Source: Phycisphaerales bacterium (GTDB taxonomy: Bacteria > Planctomycetota > Phycisphaerae > UBA1845 > Fen-1342). From it: a DNA stretch of 64,000 nt. Under the pieces are notes generated by a model. The model saw nothing but the letters and a program-made list of their open reading frames with translations, searched no databases and had not been told where the DNA came from. This document shows positions 26,397-35,557 of this stretch, in pieces; positions within the stretch are counted from its first letter, which is position 1, and each line of letters starts with the position of its first letter. Location of the stretch: contig JALHJL010000008.1 in the NCBI GenBank assembly GCA_022839625.1, forward strand, positions 1-64,000, given 5' to 3'. Made by a program: the position numbers and the translations under genes.

Positions 26397-26470
26397 TGGG
26401 CGATACTGGGCTCGAACCAGTGACCTCGTGCATGTCGAGCACGCGCTCTAGCCAACTGAGCTAATCGCCC
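26397..26470 (-). tRNA. tRNA-Val (anticodon GAC)
   Basis: The minus strand folds as a full cloverleaf of 74 bases: acceptor GGGCGAT / ATCGCCC, D stem GCTC / GAGC, anticodon stem CGTGC / GCACG with loop TCGACAT, five-base variable region AGGTC, T arm ACTGG-TTCGAGC-CCAGT, discriminator A. CCA is not encoded; a TTTTT run follows directly and may end transcription. Position 33 reads C where U is nearly invariant. On the minus strand a perfect TTGACA at 26538-26533, with CAGTAT 17 bases downstream of it, may be its promoter. Confidence 0.93.
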
Positions 26471-26828
26471 GCTCGCCCGACGGGCGCGAGCCCGCGGGGC
26501 CAATAACCCATACTGGCGGGGCGGTTGGTGCCTGTCAAGTCGGTGCGGGTTCGCCGTGCGAGCCAGGGGCGGGGCGCTGCCGACCCATTCGGGGGCGATA
26601 GTGCATCCCGCCAAATTCGCGGCGGGTGCCGCCGCGAGCCGTGGCGCTGGCACTGGCGTCGGGGGGCACGGGATGCTACGATTAAGTGTTTACTGGCAGT
26701 CGAGCGAAACCAGTGGAGGGATACTGGGCTCTCGTGATCGCGACTGACTGTTTGGCACACCAACACAGGACCGGCGAACGCGGCGTCGTCGCGCGCTTGC
26801 CCTGCGCTGCCCCCTGGCGAGAGGAACG
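26471..26828. other. Intergenic region between tRNA-Val and korA
   Basis: No gene is seen. The left part probably holds the tRNA promoter (TTGACA on the minus strand at 26538-26533). Toward korA a TACGAT hexamer at 26677-26682 could be a -10, without a matching -35. Confidence 0.3.
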
Positions 26829-28709
26829 ATGGGTACGGCAACTTCTCGTGACGTTCCGGCTAGCCGCACACCGGCCAAGCCGATCGAGGATCTTCAGCAG
26901 GTCGCCGTGCGGTTCGCGGGCGATTCCGGCGACGGCATGCAACTGGTGGGGAGCCAGTTCACCGCGACTTCGGCCGTCTTCGGCAACGACATAGCCACCT
27001 TCCCCGATTACCCGGCGGAGATTCGCGCACCGCTGGGCACGCCGGCGGGCGTGTCGGGCTTTCAGGTCAACTTCGCCAGCCGACACGTGTTCACGCCCGG
27101 CGATCGCGCGGACGTGCTCGTGGCGATGAACCCGGCGGCGCTGAAGGTCAATGTGGGAGACCTCGTGGACGGGGGGATACTGGTCGTCAATGCCGACGAG
27201 TTCGACGAGACCAACCTCCAGCGTGCCCAGTACGGTGCGAATCCGCTCGAAACCGGCGAGTTGAGTCGGTTCCGGTTGTACAAAGTCCCGATCACGACCC
27301 AGACGCTGGAGGCGGTCAAGCAGGCGGGGCTGGGGCCGCGCGACGCGGGCCGCTGCAAGAACTTCTACGCGTTGGGCCTGGTGTACTGGCTCTTCGACCG
27401 GCCGCTCGAGCCCACCGAACGCTGGATCAACAGCAAGTTCGGCAAGGTGCCGGCGGTCGCCCAGGCGAACACGCTGGCGCTGCGGGCCGGGTACGCCTAC
27501 GGCGAGACGGCTGAGATCTTCACGGTGCGGTACCGCGTGAAACCGGCCGATCTGCCCGCGGGCACGTACCGTAACCTCACCGGAAACCAGGCGACCGCTC
27601 TGGGCCTGGTAGCCGCGGCGCAACTTGCCGGGCGGCCGCTGTTTTACGGGAGTTACCCGATCACGCCGGCCAGCGAGATTCTGCACGAACTGAGCACGCA
27701 CCACAGCTTCGACGTGCGCGTCTTTCAGGCGGAGGACGAGATTGCCGCGATGTGCTCGGTGGTGGGGGCGGCGTTTGCGGGCGCGATCGCCGTCACGGGC
27801 ACCAGCGGGCCGGGAATGGCGCTCAAGCAAGAGGCGATCGGCCTGGCGGTCATGACCGAGTTGCCCTGCGTGATCGTCAACGTGCAGCGCGGCGGACCGA
27901 GCACGGGCCTGCCCACGAAGACGGAGCAGGCCGACTTGTGGCAGGCGATGCTGGGCCGCAACGGCGAATGCCCGGTCCCCGTGGTTGCCGCCCGTTCGCC
28001 GGCGGATTGCTTCTGGACCGCCCTCGAAGCGACACGCGTCGCCGTCAAGTACATGACGCCGGTCATCATGCTGAGCGACGGGTACCTGGCGCAGGGCTCC
28101 GAGCCGTGGCGGGCGCCAGAGGATGGCGAACTGCCCGCGCTGGAGGTGCGGTTCGCCACCGACCCGGCGACGTTCGAGCCGTACGCGCGCCTCGAGAACG
28201 GGGAGCGCCCGTGGGCGATTCCGGGCACGCCGGGGTTGCATCACCGGATCGGCGGGCTGGAGAAGGAGCACGTCAGCGGCAACGTGTGCTACGTGCCGGA
28301 GAACCATCAGCGGATGGTGGAACTGCGGGCCCAGAAGGTGGCCAATGTCGCCCGGGACGTGCCGGACCAGGAAGTATTCGGGGCCCAGCGCGGCGAACTG
28401 CTGGTCGTGTCCTGGGGCGGCACGTTCGGGTGTGTGCGAACCGCGATCGAACAGGCGCGCGACAACGGCAAGGACGTCTCGCACGTGCACCTGCGCTGGC
28501 TGAACCCGATGCCCCGCAACCTGGGCGAGATTCTGAGTCGGTTCCGCAAGGTCTTGGTCTGCGAGCTGAACATGGGGCAATTGCAGTTGCTGCTGCGCGG
28601 CCGCTACCTCGTGGATGCGGCCGGGCTGCACAAGGTACAAGGGCGGCCCTTCATGGTCAGTGAGGTGCTCGACAAGGTCGATGAGCTCCTCGGAGGTAAA
28701 GCGCTGTGA
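26829..28709 (+). CDS. korA: 2-oxoacid:ferredoxin oxidoreductase, fused gamma-alpha subunit (KorA type)
   Basis: 626 residues. The first ~190 residues are the gamma domain (AVRFAGDSGDGMQLVGSQFT, PDYPAEIRAPLGTPAGVSGFQ) and the remainder the alpha subunit (GSYPITPASEILHELS, FQAEDEIAAMCSVVGAAFAG, TGTSGPGMALKQE), the arrangement of two-subunit 2-oxoglutarate:ferredoxin oxidoreductases. With the beta subunit it oxidatively decarboxylates a 2-oxoacid with CoA, reducing ferredoxin; 2-oxoglutarate is the most likely substrate by family but is not proven. GAGAGGA precedes the ATG. It overlaps korB by four bases (GTGA). Confidence 0.9.
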   Translation: MGTATSRDVPASRTPAKPIEDLQQVAVRFAGDSGDGMQLVGSQFTATSAVFGNDIATFPDYPAEIRAPLGTPAGVSGFQVNFASRHVFTPGDRADVLVAMNPAALKVNVGDLVDGGILVVNADEFDETNLQRAQYGANPLETGELSRFRLYKVPITTQTLEAVKQAGLGPRDAGRCKNFYALGLVYWLFDRPLEPTERWINSKFGKVPAVAQANTLALRAGYAYGETAEIFTVRYRVKPADLPAGTYRNLTGNQATALGLVAAAQLAGRPLFYGSYPITPASEILHELSTHHSFDVRVFQAEDEIAAMCSVVGAAFAGAIAVTGTSGPGMALKQEAIGLAVMTELPCVIVNVQRGGPSTGLPTKTEQADLWQAMLGRNGECPVPVVAARSPADCFWTALEATRVAVKYMTPVIMLSDGYLAQGSEPWRAPEDGELPALEVRFATDPATFEPYARLENGERPWAIPGTPGLHHRIGGLEKEHVSGNVCYVPENHQRMVELRAQKVANVARDVPDQEVFGAQRGELLVVSWGGTFGCVRTAIEQARDNGKDVSHVHLRWLNPMPRNLGEILSRFRKVLVCELNMGQLQLLLRGRYLVDAAGLHKVQGRPFMVSEVLDKVDELLGGKAL

Positions 28710-29728
28710 GCGTCGCACGCGTTGAAACGGCCGGCATCACGCCGAAGGAATACAAGACGGACCAGCAGGTCAAGTGGTGTCCCGGCTGCGGCGACCACTC
28801 GATCCTGATCCAGTTGCAGAAGGTGCTTGCCACGCGCGGCGCCGATCGCGACCACACCGTGTTCGTTTCGGGCATCGGCTGCTCGAGCCGCTTCCCCTAC
28901 TACATGAATACATACGGGATTCACGGCATCCACGGCCGCGCGCCGGCGATCGCCACGGGCGTCAAGTGTGCCAACCCGGAGCTGGACGTGTGGGTCGTGA
29001 CGGGCGACGGCGACGGCCTCAGCATCGGCGGGAACCACTTCATCCACACGGCCCGGCGGAACGTCGGCCTGAAGATCATCCTCTTCAACAACCGCATCTA
29101 CGGCCTGACCAAGGGCCAGTATTCGCCGACGAGTGAGCTTGGGACGCGCACGAAGTCGTCGCCGGGGGGCTCCATCGATTATCCCGTGCATCCGATTTCG
29201 CTCGCCATCGGGGCGGAGGTCACGTTCGCCGCGCGGGCCGTGGACACGGACGTGCCGCACCTGCAATACGTGCTGCGCCGCATGATGGAGCACAGAGGAA
29301 CGGCGTTCCTGGAGGTCTACCAGAACTGCCAGGTTTACAACGCCAACGCGTACGGCTGGGCGACCGACCGGCAAACGCGCAACGAGCACATCGTGTACCT
29401 GGAGCACGGCAAGCCCCTGATTTTCGGCACCAATCGCGACAAGGGGATCCGCCTGCGGGGCGATGCATTCGAGGTGGTCGAGTTGGCGAAAGCGTCGCAG
29501 GACGAGCTCGTGGTGCATGACGAGAAGGCGGCGAACCCGTCGATGGCGTTCCGCTTGGCGCAGATGCACTATCCGGAGTTCCCGGAGCCGCTGGGCATAT
29601 TCCGCGCGATCGAGAAGCCGGCCTATGAAGAGTTGCTGACGGGGCAGATCGCCGCGGCGCGCAAGAAAGAAGGACCGCCGAAACTCGAGCGGCTGTTTCA
29701 CGCAGGGGAGATGTGGAAGGTGGGGTAG
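28706..29728 (+). CDS. korB: 2-oxoacid:ferredoxin oxidoreductase, beta subunit (KorB type)
   Basis: 340 residues from GTG 28706, inside the stop of korA. The thiamine-diphosphate-binding region is clear: VKWCPGCGDHSIL near residue 28, SGIGCSSRFPYYMNTYGIHGIHGRAP, and VTGDGDGLSIGGNHFIHTARRN with the GDG...N metal/TPP motif, then FNNRIYGLTKGQYSPTS. No ferredoxin-like 4Fe-4S extension is present, as usual for KorB. It forms the catalytic heterodimer with KorA and lies at the end of a two-gene operon. Confidence 0.92.
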   Translation: MSVARVETAGITPKEYKTDQQVKWCPGCGDHSILIQLQKVLATRGADRDHTVFVSGIGCSSRFPYYMNTYGIHGIHGRAPAIATGVKCANPELDVWVVTGDGDGLSIGGNHFIHTARRNVGLKIILFNNRIYGLTKGQYSPTSELGTRTKSSPGGSIDYPVHPISLAIGAEVTFAARAVDTDVPHLQYVLRRMMEHRGTAFLEVYQNCQVYNANAYGWATDRQTRNEHIVYLEHGKPLIFGTNRDKGIRLRGDAFEVVELAKASQDELVVHDEKAANPSMAFRLAQMHYPEFPEPLGIFRAIEKPAYEELLTGQIAAARKKEGPPKLERLFHAGEMWKVG

Positions 29729-29848
29729 CGCGCCGCGTGCCTTTCCCCGCGGGACTGTGGTTCATCCCTGGTGCTCCCGGCGCTTGGGCGGGGGTTGAGC
29801 GTCAGCGTGGCGCTGCCGGTTCGGGCTTGAGTTACGTGGGCCCCGCGG

Positions 29849-30886
29849 TCAGGCCGTGCCCTCGGGCTTGAGGGCGGCCACGAACTTCGTGGCCGCCGGC
29901 AGGACCCGCGCGGTGACCTCGGGAATCGTGCCGTCGAGAATCGCGCCGGCGCTGCTGTGGTGGCCGCCGCCGCCGAACTCCTGGGCCAGCGGCAGGACCG
30001 ACACCCCGCCCTCGCCGCGGAAGTTCATGCGGACCTTGCCGCGGTGGCCCTCGGTGAAGAGGATGGCCACCCGGACGCCCTCGATCGCGCGGGGAATCTC
30101 GACCTGGTCATCGATGTCGGTGGCCGTGCAGCCGGCCGCGGAGATCTCGTCGTAGGTGGCGGTGCTCCAGGCGAGCCGGCCGTCGGGGCTGACGCCGGTG
30201 TTGCGGTAGATGATGCCGATCAGCTCGAACTCGCCGCGGCTGCGGCTGCGGTGCAGGCGTTCGCACACCTCGGGAATCTGCGCGCCGGCGACTGCCAACT
30301 CGTAGCCGACGCGCAGGGCGTTCGCCGTCGTGTTGTTCAGCGAGAAGCCCTGCGTGTCGGTGTGCAGGCCGGCATAGAGCAGCGTCGCGATCGTGGGCGT
30401 GATCTGGCAGCCGAGCGCCCGCAGGAGAGCGTAGACGAGCTCGGAGGTGCTGCTGGCCTGCGGGACGATCCAGTTCCACCGGCCGAAGCGCGGGTTGGTG
30501 GCGTGGTGGTCGATGTTGACGATCGGAATGCTTGTCAGGGCCACCAGGTGCTCGGCCGAATTGAGCCGCCGCTCCTTCGCCGTGTCGAGGGCGGCGATCA
30601 GATCGCAGTCCTGCACGTCGGCGCTGTGGGCGGCGCGCAGGCCGGCGTAGCCCACCAGGTATTGCAGGTTGCGCGAGACCGTGCCCTCGGGCAGGATCAG
30701 GTGCGGCCGCTTGCCGAGCTCGGGCAAGGCCAGCCACATCGCCCCCAACGAGGCCAGCGCGTCCGCATCCGGCGTGACGTGGCTGACGAGTGCGATCTGA
30801 TGGGCCGCCCGGATGGCATCGCAGATTTCCGCAGGGACGGCCGTGGGAGTGACGGGGGCATTTGCTTCCCGAGCGATAGGAATCAT
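29849..30886 (-). CDS. nrnA: DHH/DHHA1 phosphoesterase: oligoribonuclease / PAP phosphatase (NrnA-like)
   Basis: 345 residues. DHH-family motifs are in order: ALVSHVTPDADALASL (motif I), DLIAALDTAKERR (motif II), VNIDHHATNPRFG (the DHH motif), and the DHHA1 substrate-binding GGGGHHSSAGA near residue 315. NrnA enzymes degrade nanoRNA and also dephosphorylate 3'-phosphoadenosine 5'-phosphate to AMP. The start codon overlaps the stop of sat (ATGA). This coupling to sulfate activation favours a PAP-phosphatase contribution here, as inference. Confidence 0.88.
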   Translation of the reverse strand: MIPIAREANAPVTPTAVPAEICDAIRAAHQIALVSHVTPDADALASLGAMWLALPELGKRPHLILPEGTVSRNLQYLVGYAGLRAAHSADVQDCDLIAALDTAKERRLNSAEHLVALTSIPIVNIDHHATNPRFGRWNWIVPQASSTSELVYALLRALGCQITPTIATLLYAGLHTDTQGFSLNNTTANALRVGYELAVAGAQIPEVCERLHRSRSRGEFELIGIIYRNTGVSPDGRLAWSTATYDEISAAGCTATDIDDQVEIPRAIEGVRVAILFTEGHRGKVRMNFRGEGGVSVLPLAQEFGGGGHHSSAGAILDGTIPEVTARVLPAATKFVAALKPEGTA

Positions 30887-32052
30887 GGATTCTTCCGCAT
30901 CGACGCAATCAGGATATCAGCGATCTCCGGCCGCGTAAACTCGACCGGCGGTCGCTCGCCTCGGGCGAGCATGTCGCGCACCGCCGTCCCGGACAGGAAC
31001 ACGCGCTCTTCCTTGGTGCTGTTGGTCGTCTTGTCGCTCGCCATCGCCCCGGACTTCCGGCACCAGAAGGTGTGCTCGAACTTCAGCGGCGTAATGCCGA
31101 GGGCCGCCGGATCGACCTCGTCGAAGATGCGCTGCGCATCGTAGGTGCCGTAGTAGTTGCCCACGCCGGCGTGGTCGCGGCCGACGATGAAGTGCGTGCA
31201 GCCGTAGTTCTTGCGCAGGATCGCGTGCAGGATGGCCTCGCGCGGGCCGGCGTAACGCATCGCCGCCGGCAGCACCGACATCAGCGTGTTCCTGGCGTTG
31301 TAGTAGTGGGCCAGCAGGACGTGGTAGCACTTCATGCGGACGTCGGCGGGAATGTCGCCCTTCTGCGTCTGCCCGACCAACGGATGGATGAGGAGGCCGT
31401 CGCAGATCTCCAGCGCGCACTTGGTGATGTACTCATGGGCCCGATGAATCGGATTGCGCGTCTGAAACGCCACCACCGTCTGCCAGCCGCGCTCGTGAAA
31501 CAGCGCCCGCGTCTGCGCCGGCGTCAAGCGGTAATCGGGGAATTGCGGGTCGTGCCGCGGCGCGATGACCTCGAGCGGGCCGGCCAGGCACGTATCGCCC
31601 TGGGACATCGTGACCGCCACGCCGGGATGAGCGATGTCCGTGGTCCGGAAGACCTGCTCGGCCTCCTTGCGCTTGTCGTGGGGATGCTTCTCGGCGACGG
31701 TCATTACGGCCAGCAGGCGATCCTGATCGTCGACGAGCGCGACGGGCTGGCCGACCGCAGCGCGCTGGGCCGTGGCGTCGTCCACCGGGCAGAGGATCGG
31801 CACCGACCAGGGCAGGCCGTTCGGGAGCTTCATGTGGTCGCAAACGCTATGGAACTCCGCGCTGCCCATGAAGCCGGTCAACGGACTGAGTGCCCCGATG
31901 GAAAGCAGTTCCAAGTCGCATTGTTCGCGCTCGCCCAGCGCGACACGCACGAGTTTGGCGGCCTGCTCTTTCAGCGTCGCGGCCCGGGCCGGCTCGGCCA
32001 CGAGGTTGACAAGTTTGCCGCCGTGCGGCGCGATCAGCCCGTGAGCGCTCAT
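30883..32052 (-). CDS. sat: Sulfate adenylyltransferase (ATP sulfurylase)
   Basis: 389 residues, the length of single-domain monomeric-type ATP sulfurylases. It makes adenosine 5'-phosphosulfate from ATP and sulfate. The nucleotide-binding motif VAFQTRNPIHRAHEY (about 183) and IVGRDHAGVGNYYG (about 285) are intact, as are the N-terminal pseudouridine-synthase-like region and the HTFWCRKSGAMAS segment. GGAG lies upstream of ATG 32052. It is translationally coupled to nrnA. No APS kinase or APS reductase is in the window, so whether sulfur is assimilated or respired cannot be told. Confidence 0.93.
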   Translation of the reverse strand: MSAHGLIAPHGGKLVNLVAEPARAATLKEQAAKLVRVALGEREQCDLELLSIGALSPLTGFMGSAEFHSVCDHMKLPNGLPWSVPILCPVDDATAQRAAVGQPVALVDDQDRLLAVMTVAEKHPHDKRKEAEQVFRTTDIAHPGVAVTMSQGDTCLAGPLEVIAPRHDPQFPDYRLTPAQTRALFHERGWQTVVAFQTRNPIHRAHEYITKCALEICDGLLIHPLVGQTQKGDIPADVRMKCYHVLLAHYYNARNTLMSVLPAAMRYAGPREAILHAILRKNYGCTHFIVGRDHAGVGNYYGTYDAQRIFDEVDPAALGITPLKFEHTFWCRKSGAMASDKTTNSTKEERVFLSGTAVRDMLARGERPPVEFTRPEIADILIASMRKNP

Positions 32053-32438
32053 GCAGTTCTCCGGTCGTCAAGTAAGTCCCCCGCCGGCGTCATCGTCTGG
32101 CGAGGTGCGCGGGGTTCGTCCGCGCTCCATGCAAACCGGGCATTATACGCGGAAGCCACAGCCAGACCAAACAGTGCCGCAGGGGCTGCGCTGGCCGCGC
32201 CGCGCGGAGCGCCTGTCGGCGGGGAGGCCCGCGGCATTCCGCTCACACGGCGGCCCAACGGCGCTGGAAGGCGGCGGCCGGAACTCCAGGATGCCGCGCG
32301 GTTCGCTGAAGAGACACCTCAAGTGCCCCGAGGCTGAAGCTGCTCACAGAAGTCCCGGGGTGTGTCGCTCCAATTTGCCCCGCCTGACCAGGGGGCCACA
32401 CGACCCACCGTTCTCTCCCGCGCTGGGGACTCGGGGCG
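32053..32438. other. Intergenic region, nothing recognised
   Basis: 386 bases between the start of sat and the end of the CorA-like gene, both leftward. I see no supported gene, RNA or repeat; the part next to 32052 must carry the sat promoter. Confidence 0.4.
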
Positions 32439-33356
32439 TCAGCGCACGCCGCGCCGGCGCCAATAGGACAGGAACAGAATCACGGAAATGACCGCCAGCA
32501 CCATGACGATCCAGAAGGCGTGCGCATGATGCTGAAACGGAATGGCGACGTTCATGGAGAAGGCGCTGACCACGAACGTCGGCACCATGATTCCGATCGT
32601 GATCAGGTTGAGCGTCTTCATCAGCACGTTCAGGTTGTTGCCGACGATCGAGGCCCGCGCGTCCATCAGGCTGGCCAGAATGTTGGAGTACATCTCCGCC
32701 TGTTTCAGACACTGGGCGTTCTCGATGATCAGGTCGTCGAGGAATTCCAGCTCCTCCGTGCTGAAACCGAGCTTGGCGGCGTTGTTTCTCAGCCGCTCCA
32801 GCAGCGCTCCGTTCGAGTTGATCGAATTCACGTAATAGACCAGGCTCTTTTCCAGGGAGAACATGTTGATGAGGTGCTTGTTCTCCATGGCGGTGTTGAT
32901 CTCCTTCTGCAATTCGTCGGAGACCATGCTGATGCCCTTCAGGTGCTCGCGGAAGTGGATGACGGCCCGCGCGATCAGCTTCAGGATCACGTCGTTCAGC
33001 GAGTTGATCCGCGTGAGCTGCGCCCCGTCGAACAGCGCCGCGTCCTCCGGGATCACGATGTTCAGCCGGTCCTTGAAGAGAAACGCCCCGGCCGAAGTCA
33101 CCTTGAAGAGGAACTGCTCGGCACCCGAGTAGTTCTTGGGCCGCTTGAAGATGATCGCGACGTGCTCCGGCTCGAACTCCAGCCGCGACAGCTCATCCGG
33201 GTCAATGGCCGAGTTGAACGTATGCTCGTCGATCTTCAGCTCGTCGATCAGGTAGCGCCTCTCGCGCTCTTCCGGCTGGGCGTAGACCGTGACTACGGAC
33301 GAATCGCCCTCCACCTCGACCAGCTTGCGATCAGCGATCTTGTATGTCCTGGTCAT
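32439..33356 (-). CDS. CorA-like divalent cation transporter
   Basis: 305 residues. The layout is that of CorA: a soluble alpha/beta N-terminal domain, a long helix (about 130-255, including ISMVSDELQKEIN and NAAKLGFSTEELEFLDDLI), and two C-terminal membrane helices (about 240-260 and 275-297). The selectivity motif between them, normally GMN, reads SMN (SAFSMNVAIP), which is unusual and could change ion preference. The C-terminus ends in a basic WRRRGVR tail as in CorA. There are no close same-strand partners. The expected role is Mg2+, Co2+ or Zn2+ transport in the inner membrane. Confidence 0.8.
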   Translation of the reverse strand: MTRTYKIADRKLVEVEGDSSVVTVYAQPEERERRYLIDELKIDEHTFNSAIDPDELSRLEFEPEHVAIIFKRPKNYSGAEQFLFKVTSAGAFLFKDRLNIVIPEDAALFDGAQLTRINSLNDVILKLIARAVIHFREHLKGISMVSDELQKEINTAMENKHLINMFSLEKSLVYYVNSINSNGALLERLRNNAAKLGFSTEELEFLDDLIIENAQCLKQAEMYSNILASLMDARASIVGNNLNVLMKTLNLITIGIMVPTFVVSAFSMNVAIPFQHHAHAFWIVMVLAVISVILFLSYWRRRGVR

Positions 33357-33592
33357 CGGGCCGCCAGAGCTGCGTACCTACACGGACAATCCGCGTCGGA
33401 CTCCTTAGCCCGAGCGGCAAAGCGAGCATTGTAGCCAGTCCGCGCCGCGTGCACAGCGGGTCAGCCACGGCTGCGACACGCAAAGGGGGCCGTGACGGAG
33501 CCGGCGGCATGTCCCACCTACACTGACAGGGGTGGCAGCTCGCGGCCTCGGGGGGGCGCCGTGGCCGGTTGCGGCAGTTCAGGCCGGCGAGC

Positions 33593-34852
33593 TCATCGGC
33601 CGGCTTCGGTCGCAGGGGCGGTCGCCGATGCGGTTGGGGGCAGCAGCCGGACGCGAAATCTGACTTTCTCTGCGGCGGGCTGCGTCGCCATGCCGTCGAC
33701 GGGCGCGGCGGGGGGAACCCCCCTGGCTCCGAATGGGAATCCCTTGTACGGGGGCGGCAGCGATGCAGGCCGGGCGCCCTGGTCGTCCGCGTCGCGGCCC
33801 TCTTTTGGTGAAAGGCTGAGATACTTCAGCCGCTCGGGCTTGGCCGGCTCGTCCCGCGCGGGCTTTCCATGCGTAGACGCGGCGTTGCTCTTATCGCTCA
33901 GTTGCTCGCGCTCAGGCCGGTCGACGGGCTGGTCGTGAGCCTCGGCGAACTCGGGGCCCGCGGGAGCGGTGAGTTCCGCGAGTTCGTAGGAGACTTGCCC
34001 GGGCGGGGCGCCATGCTCCGCGCTCACGGTCACCCGGTCCCGCGCGTTGGTCTCCAGAAGTTCAGCGAGCAGCGCGTCCGCGGCAGGGGGCTCCAATTCG
34101 AAGTCGTACTCAGTCGGCACGGGGCTCGCGGCGCGCTCCGCTCGACCTGCCGCGCCAGGCGACGGACCGCGCGCCCGGCCGACCGTGGTGCCGTTGCCGG
34201 CTGCGGCGGGCGCCTTCGGAGCCGACCAACTCGCCAACAGGGCCGCATTCGTCGCGTACTCGGCTTGGTTCTGCGTCTGGATGACGACCGCAAACAACGG
34301 GCCGTCGGCGCCCGACGACTCCTCATCCACCTCACCGGCGGCGTACATCGCGCGCGTCAGTTCGTCCGAGGCCGGCGGGGCAGCGCGTGCAACGAACTCC
34401 TCGCTTGCGGCGAGCGGCAGTCCGACGGCCGGAACTGGTGGTGCCGCGTCGTCGCGGGCCGCGGCGCCGCGCTCGGCCGCTAGCGGAACGGTGGTCGGAG
34501 GCGCCCGGTGTAGGCTTTGCCGCACGAGGAGGCCCAGCAGCAGCACTGCGGCGGCCGCCGCCAAGGGTGCCCCCAGACGCAAAATGCGTCGCGACCAGGG
34601 TGATTGTCTCCGGGCAACCGCGAGCCGGGATTCGGCCTGCCGAAGCACGGCGGTCGCCAACTCGGCGGGCGCGGCCCGGCGCGGAAGCGCATGCAAGCGG
34701 TCCCGCACCTGCCGCAGTTCGGCAAGCAACTGCCGAGCTTCCGGTGAGTCCGCCAACCCGCGTTCGACCTCCTGGACTCGGACCGCGGGCAACTCGCCGT
34801 CGAGGTACGCCGAGAGGTCGGCCAGCAATCTTTCCCGTTCAGCGGCGGTCAA
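33593..34852 (-). CDS. Membrane-bound anti-sigma factor
   Basis: 419 residues from TTG 34852. Residues 1-80 have the anti-sigma N-domain pattern (LLADLSAYLDGELPAVRVQEVERGLADSPEARQLLAELR) without the Cys/His of a zinc-binding type. A membrane helix follows at about 94-112 (APLAAAAAVLLLGLLV). The extracytoplasmic part is long, low-complexity and Ala/Pro/Glu-rich, with a VVIQTQNQAEYATNAALLASW segment at about 185-210. The gene overlaps the ECF sigma gene by 14 bases, so it presumably binds that sigma factor and releases it on an envelope signal. Confidence 0.75.
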   Translation of the reverse strand: MTAAERERLLADLSAYLDGELPAVRVQEVERGLADSPEARQLLAELRQVRDRLHALPRRAAPAELATAVLRQAESRLAVARRQSPWSRRILRLGAPLAAAAAVLLLGLLVRQSLHRAPPTTVPLAAERGAAARDDAAPPVPAVGLPLAASEEFVARAAPPASDELTRAMYAAGEVDEESSGADGPLFAVVIQTQNQAEYATNAALLASWSAPKAPAAAGNGTTVGRARGPSPGAAGRAERAASPVPTEYDFELEPPAADALLAELLETNARDRVTVSAEHGAPPGQVSYELAELTAPAGPEFAEAHDQPVDRPEREQLSDKSNAASTHGKPARDEPAKPERLKYLSLSPKEGRDADDQGARPASLPPPYKGFPFGARGVPPAAPVDGMATQPAAEKVRFRVRLLPPTASATAPATEAGR

Positions 34853-35531
34853 CGTAGGCCCTTTCCGCGCGCAGTAGCTCGCGCAGCATCAGCCGCCCGC
34901 GGTGGATGCGGCTCTTCACCGTCCCCACCGGAACGCCCAGCACCTCTGCGATGGCCGCGTAGTCCATTTCCTCGATGTCCTTCAAGACGACCGCGGCCCG
35001 GAACTCGTCGTCGAGCTGCTCCAGGGCCGACGCGACGCGTTGCTGAAGCTCGCGTGCTTCGCCCGCCGATGCCGCGCCCGGCTCGCGGTGGTCCGCCAAG
35101 CGGCCGAGCGGCCGGGCCCCACCACCGGCGCCGTCCAGCGCGATCGTTGTCCGGCGGAGGGCCGCGCGGCGGCCAGAGAGCACCAGGTTGACGACGATCC
35201 GAAACAACCACGTGTAGAAGCTTGCTCCGCCGCGAAACCGTGCGAGATTCTCAAATGCCTTGACAAACGCCGCTTGTGCGAAGTCGAGGGCGTCCTCGTG
35301 ATTGTGACACATGCGGAAGCACGTGTTGAACACGCGGTCTTGATACCGCGTCACCAGCTCCGCGAACGCGGTCGCGGTGCCGTCCCGCGCTCGCCGAACC
35401 AGCTCGGCGTCGCTCAGCTTTCTTTCGTCAGGGCTCTGCCGCACGGTATCTGGCCAGAGGATTAGACGCGGGCGCGGGGGCAGGGTTCCCGCAGCAACGC
35501 CCGATAACCGAGAGTCCGCGGACCGGATCAC
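34839..35531 (-). CDS. ECF-type RNA polymerase sigma factor
   Basis: 230 residues from GTG 35531; GTG 35444 is an alternative that removes a 29-residue unconserved N-terminus. Region 2 is clear (AFAELVTRYQDRVFNTCFRMCHNHEDALDFAQAAFVKAFENL, then FYTWLFRIVVNLVLSGRR) and region 4 is RVASALEQLDDEFRAAVVLKDIEEMDYAAIAEVLGVPVGTVKSRIHRGRLMLRELL by position (about 165-222). A TATGAT hexamer on the minus strand at 35562-35557 could be its own -10. It is encoded between an upstream membrane protein and the downstream anti-sigma factor. Confidence 0.9.
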   Translation of the reverse strand: MIRSADSRLSGVAAGTLPPRPRLILWPDTVRQSPDERKLSDAELVRRARDGTATAFAELVTRYQDRVFNTCFRMCHNHEDALDFAQAAFVKAFENLARFRGGASFYTWLFRIVVNLVLSGRRAALRRTTIALDGAGGGARPLGRLADHREPGAASAGEARELQQRVASALEQLDDEFRAAVVLKDIEEMDYAAIAEVLGVPVGTVKSRIHRGRLMLRELLRAERAYVDRR

Positions 35532-35557
35532 GCGAAGCCGGCCGGCGGGCCCCTATA

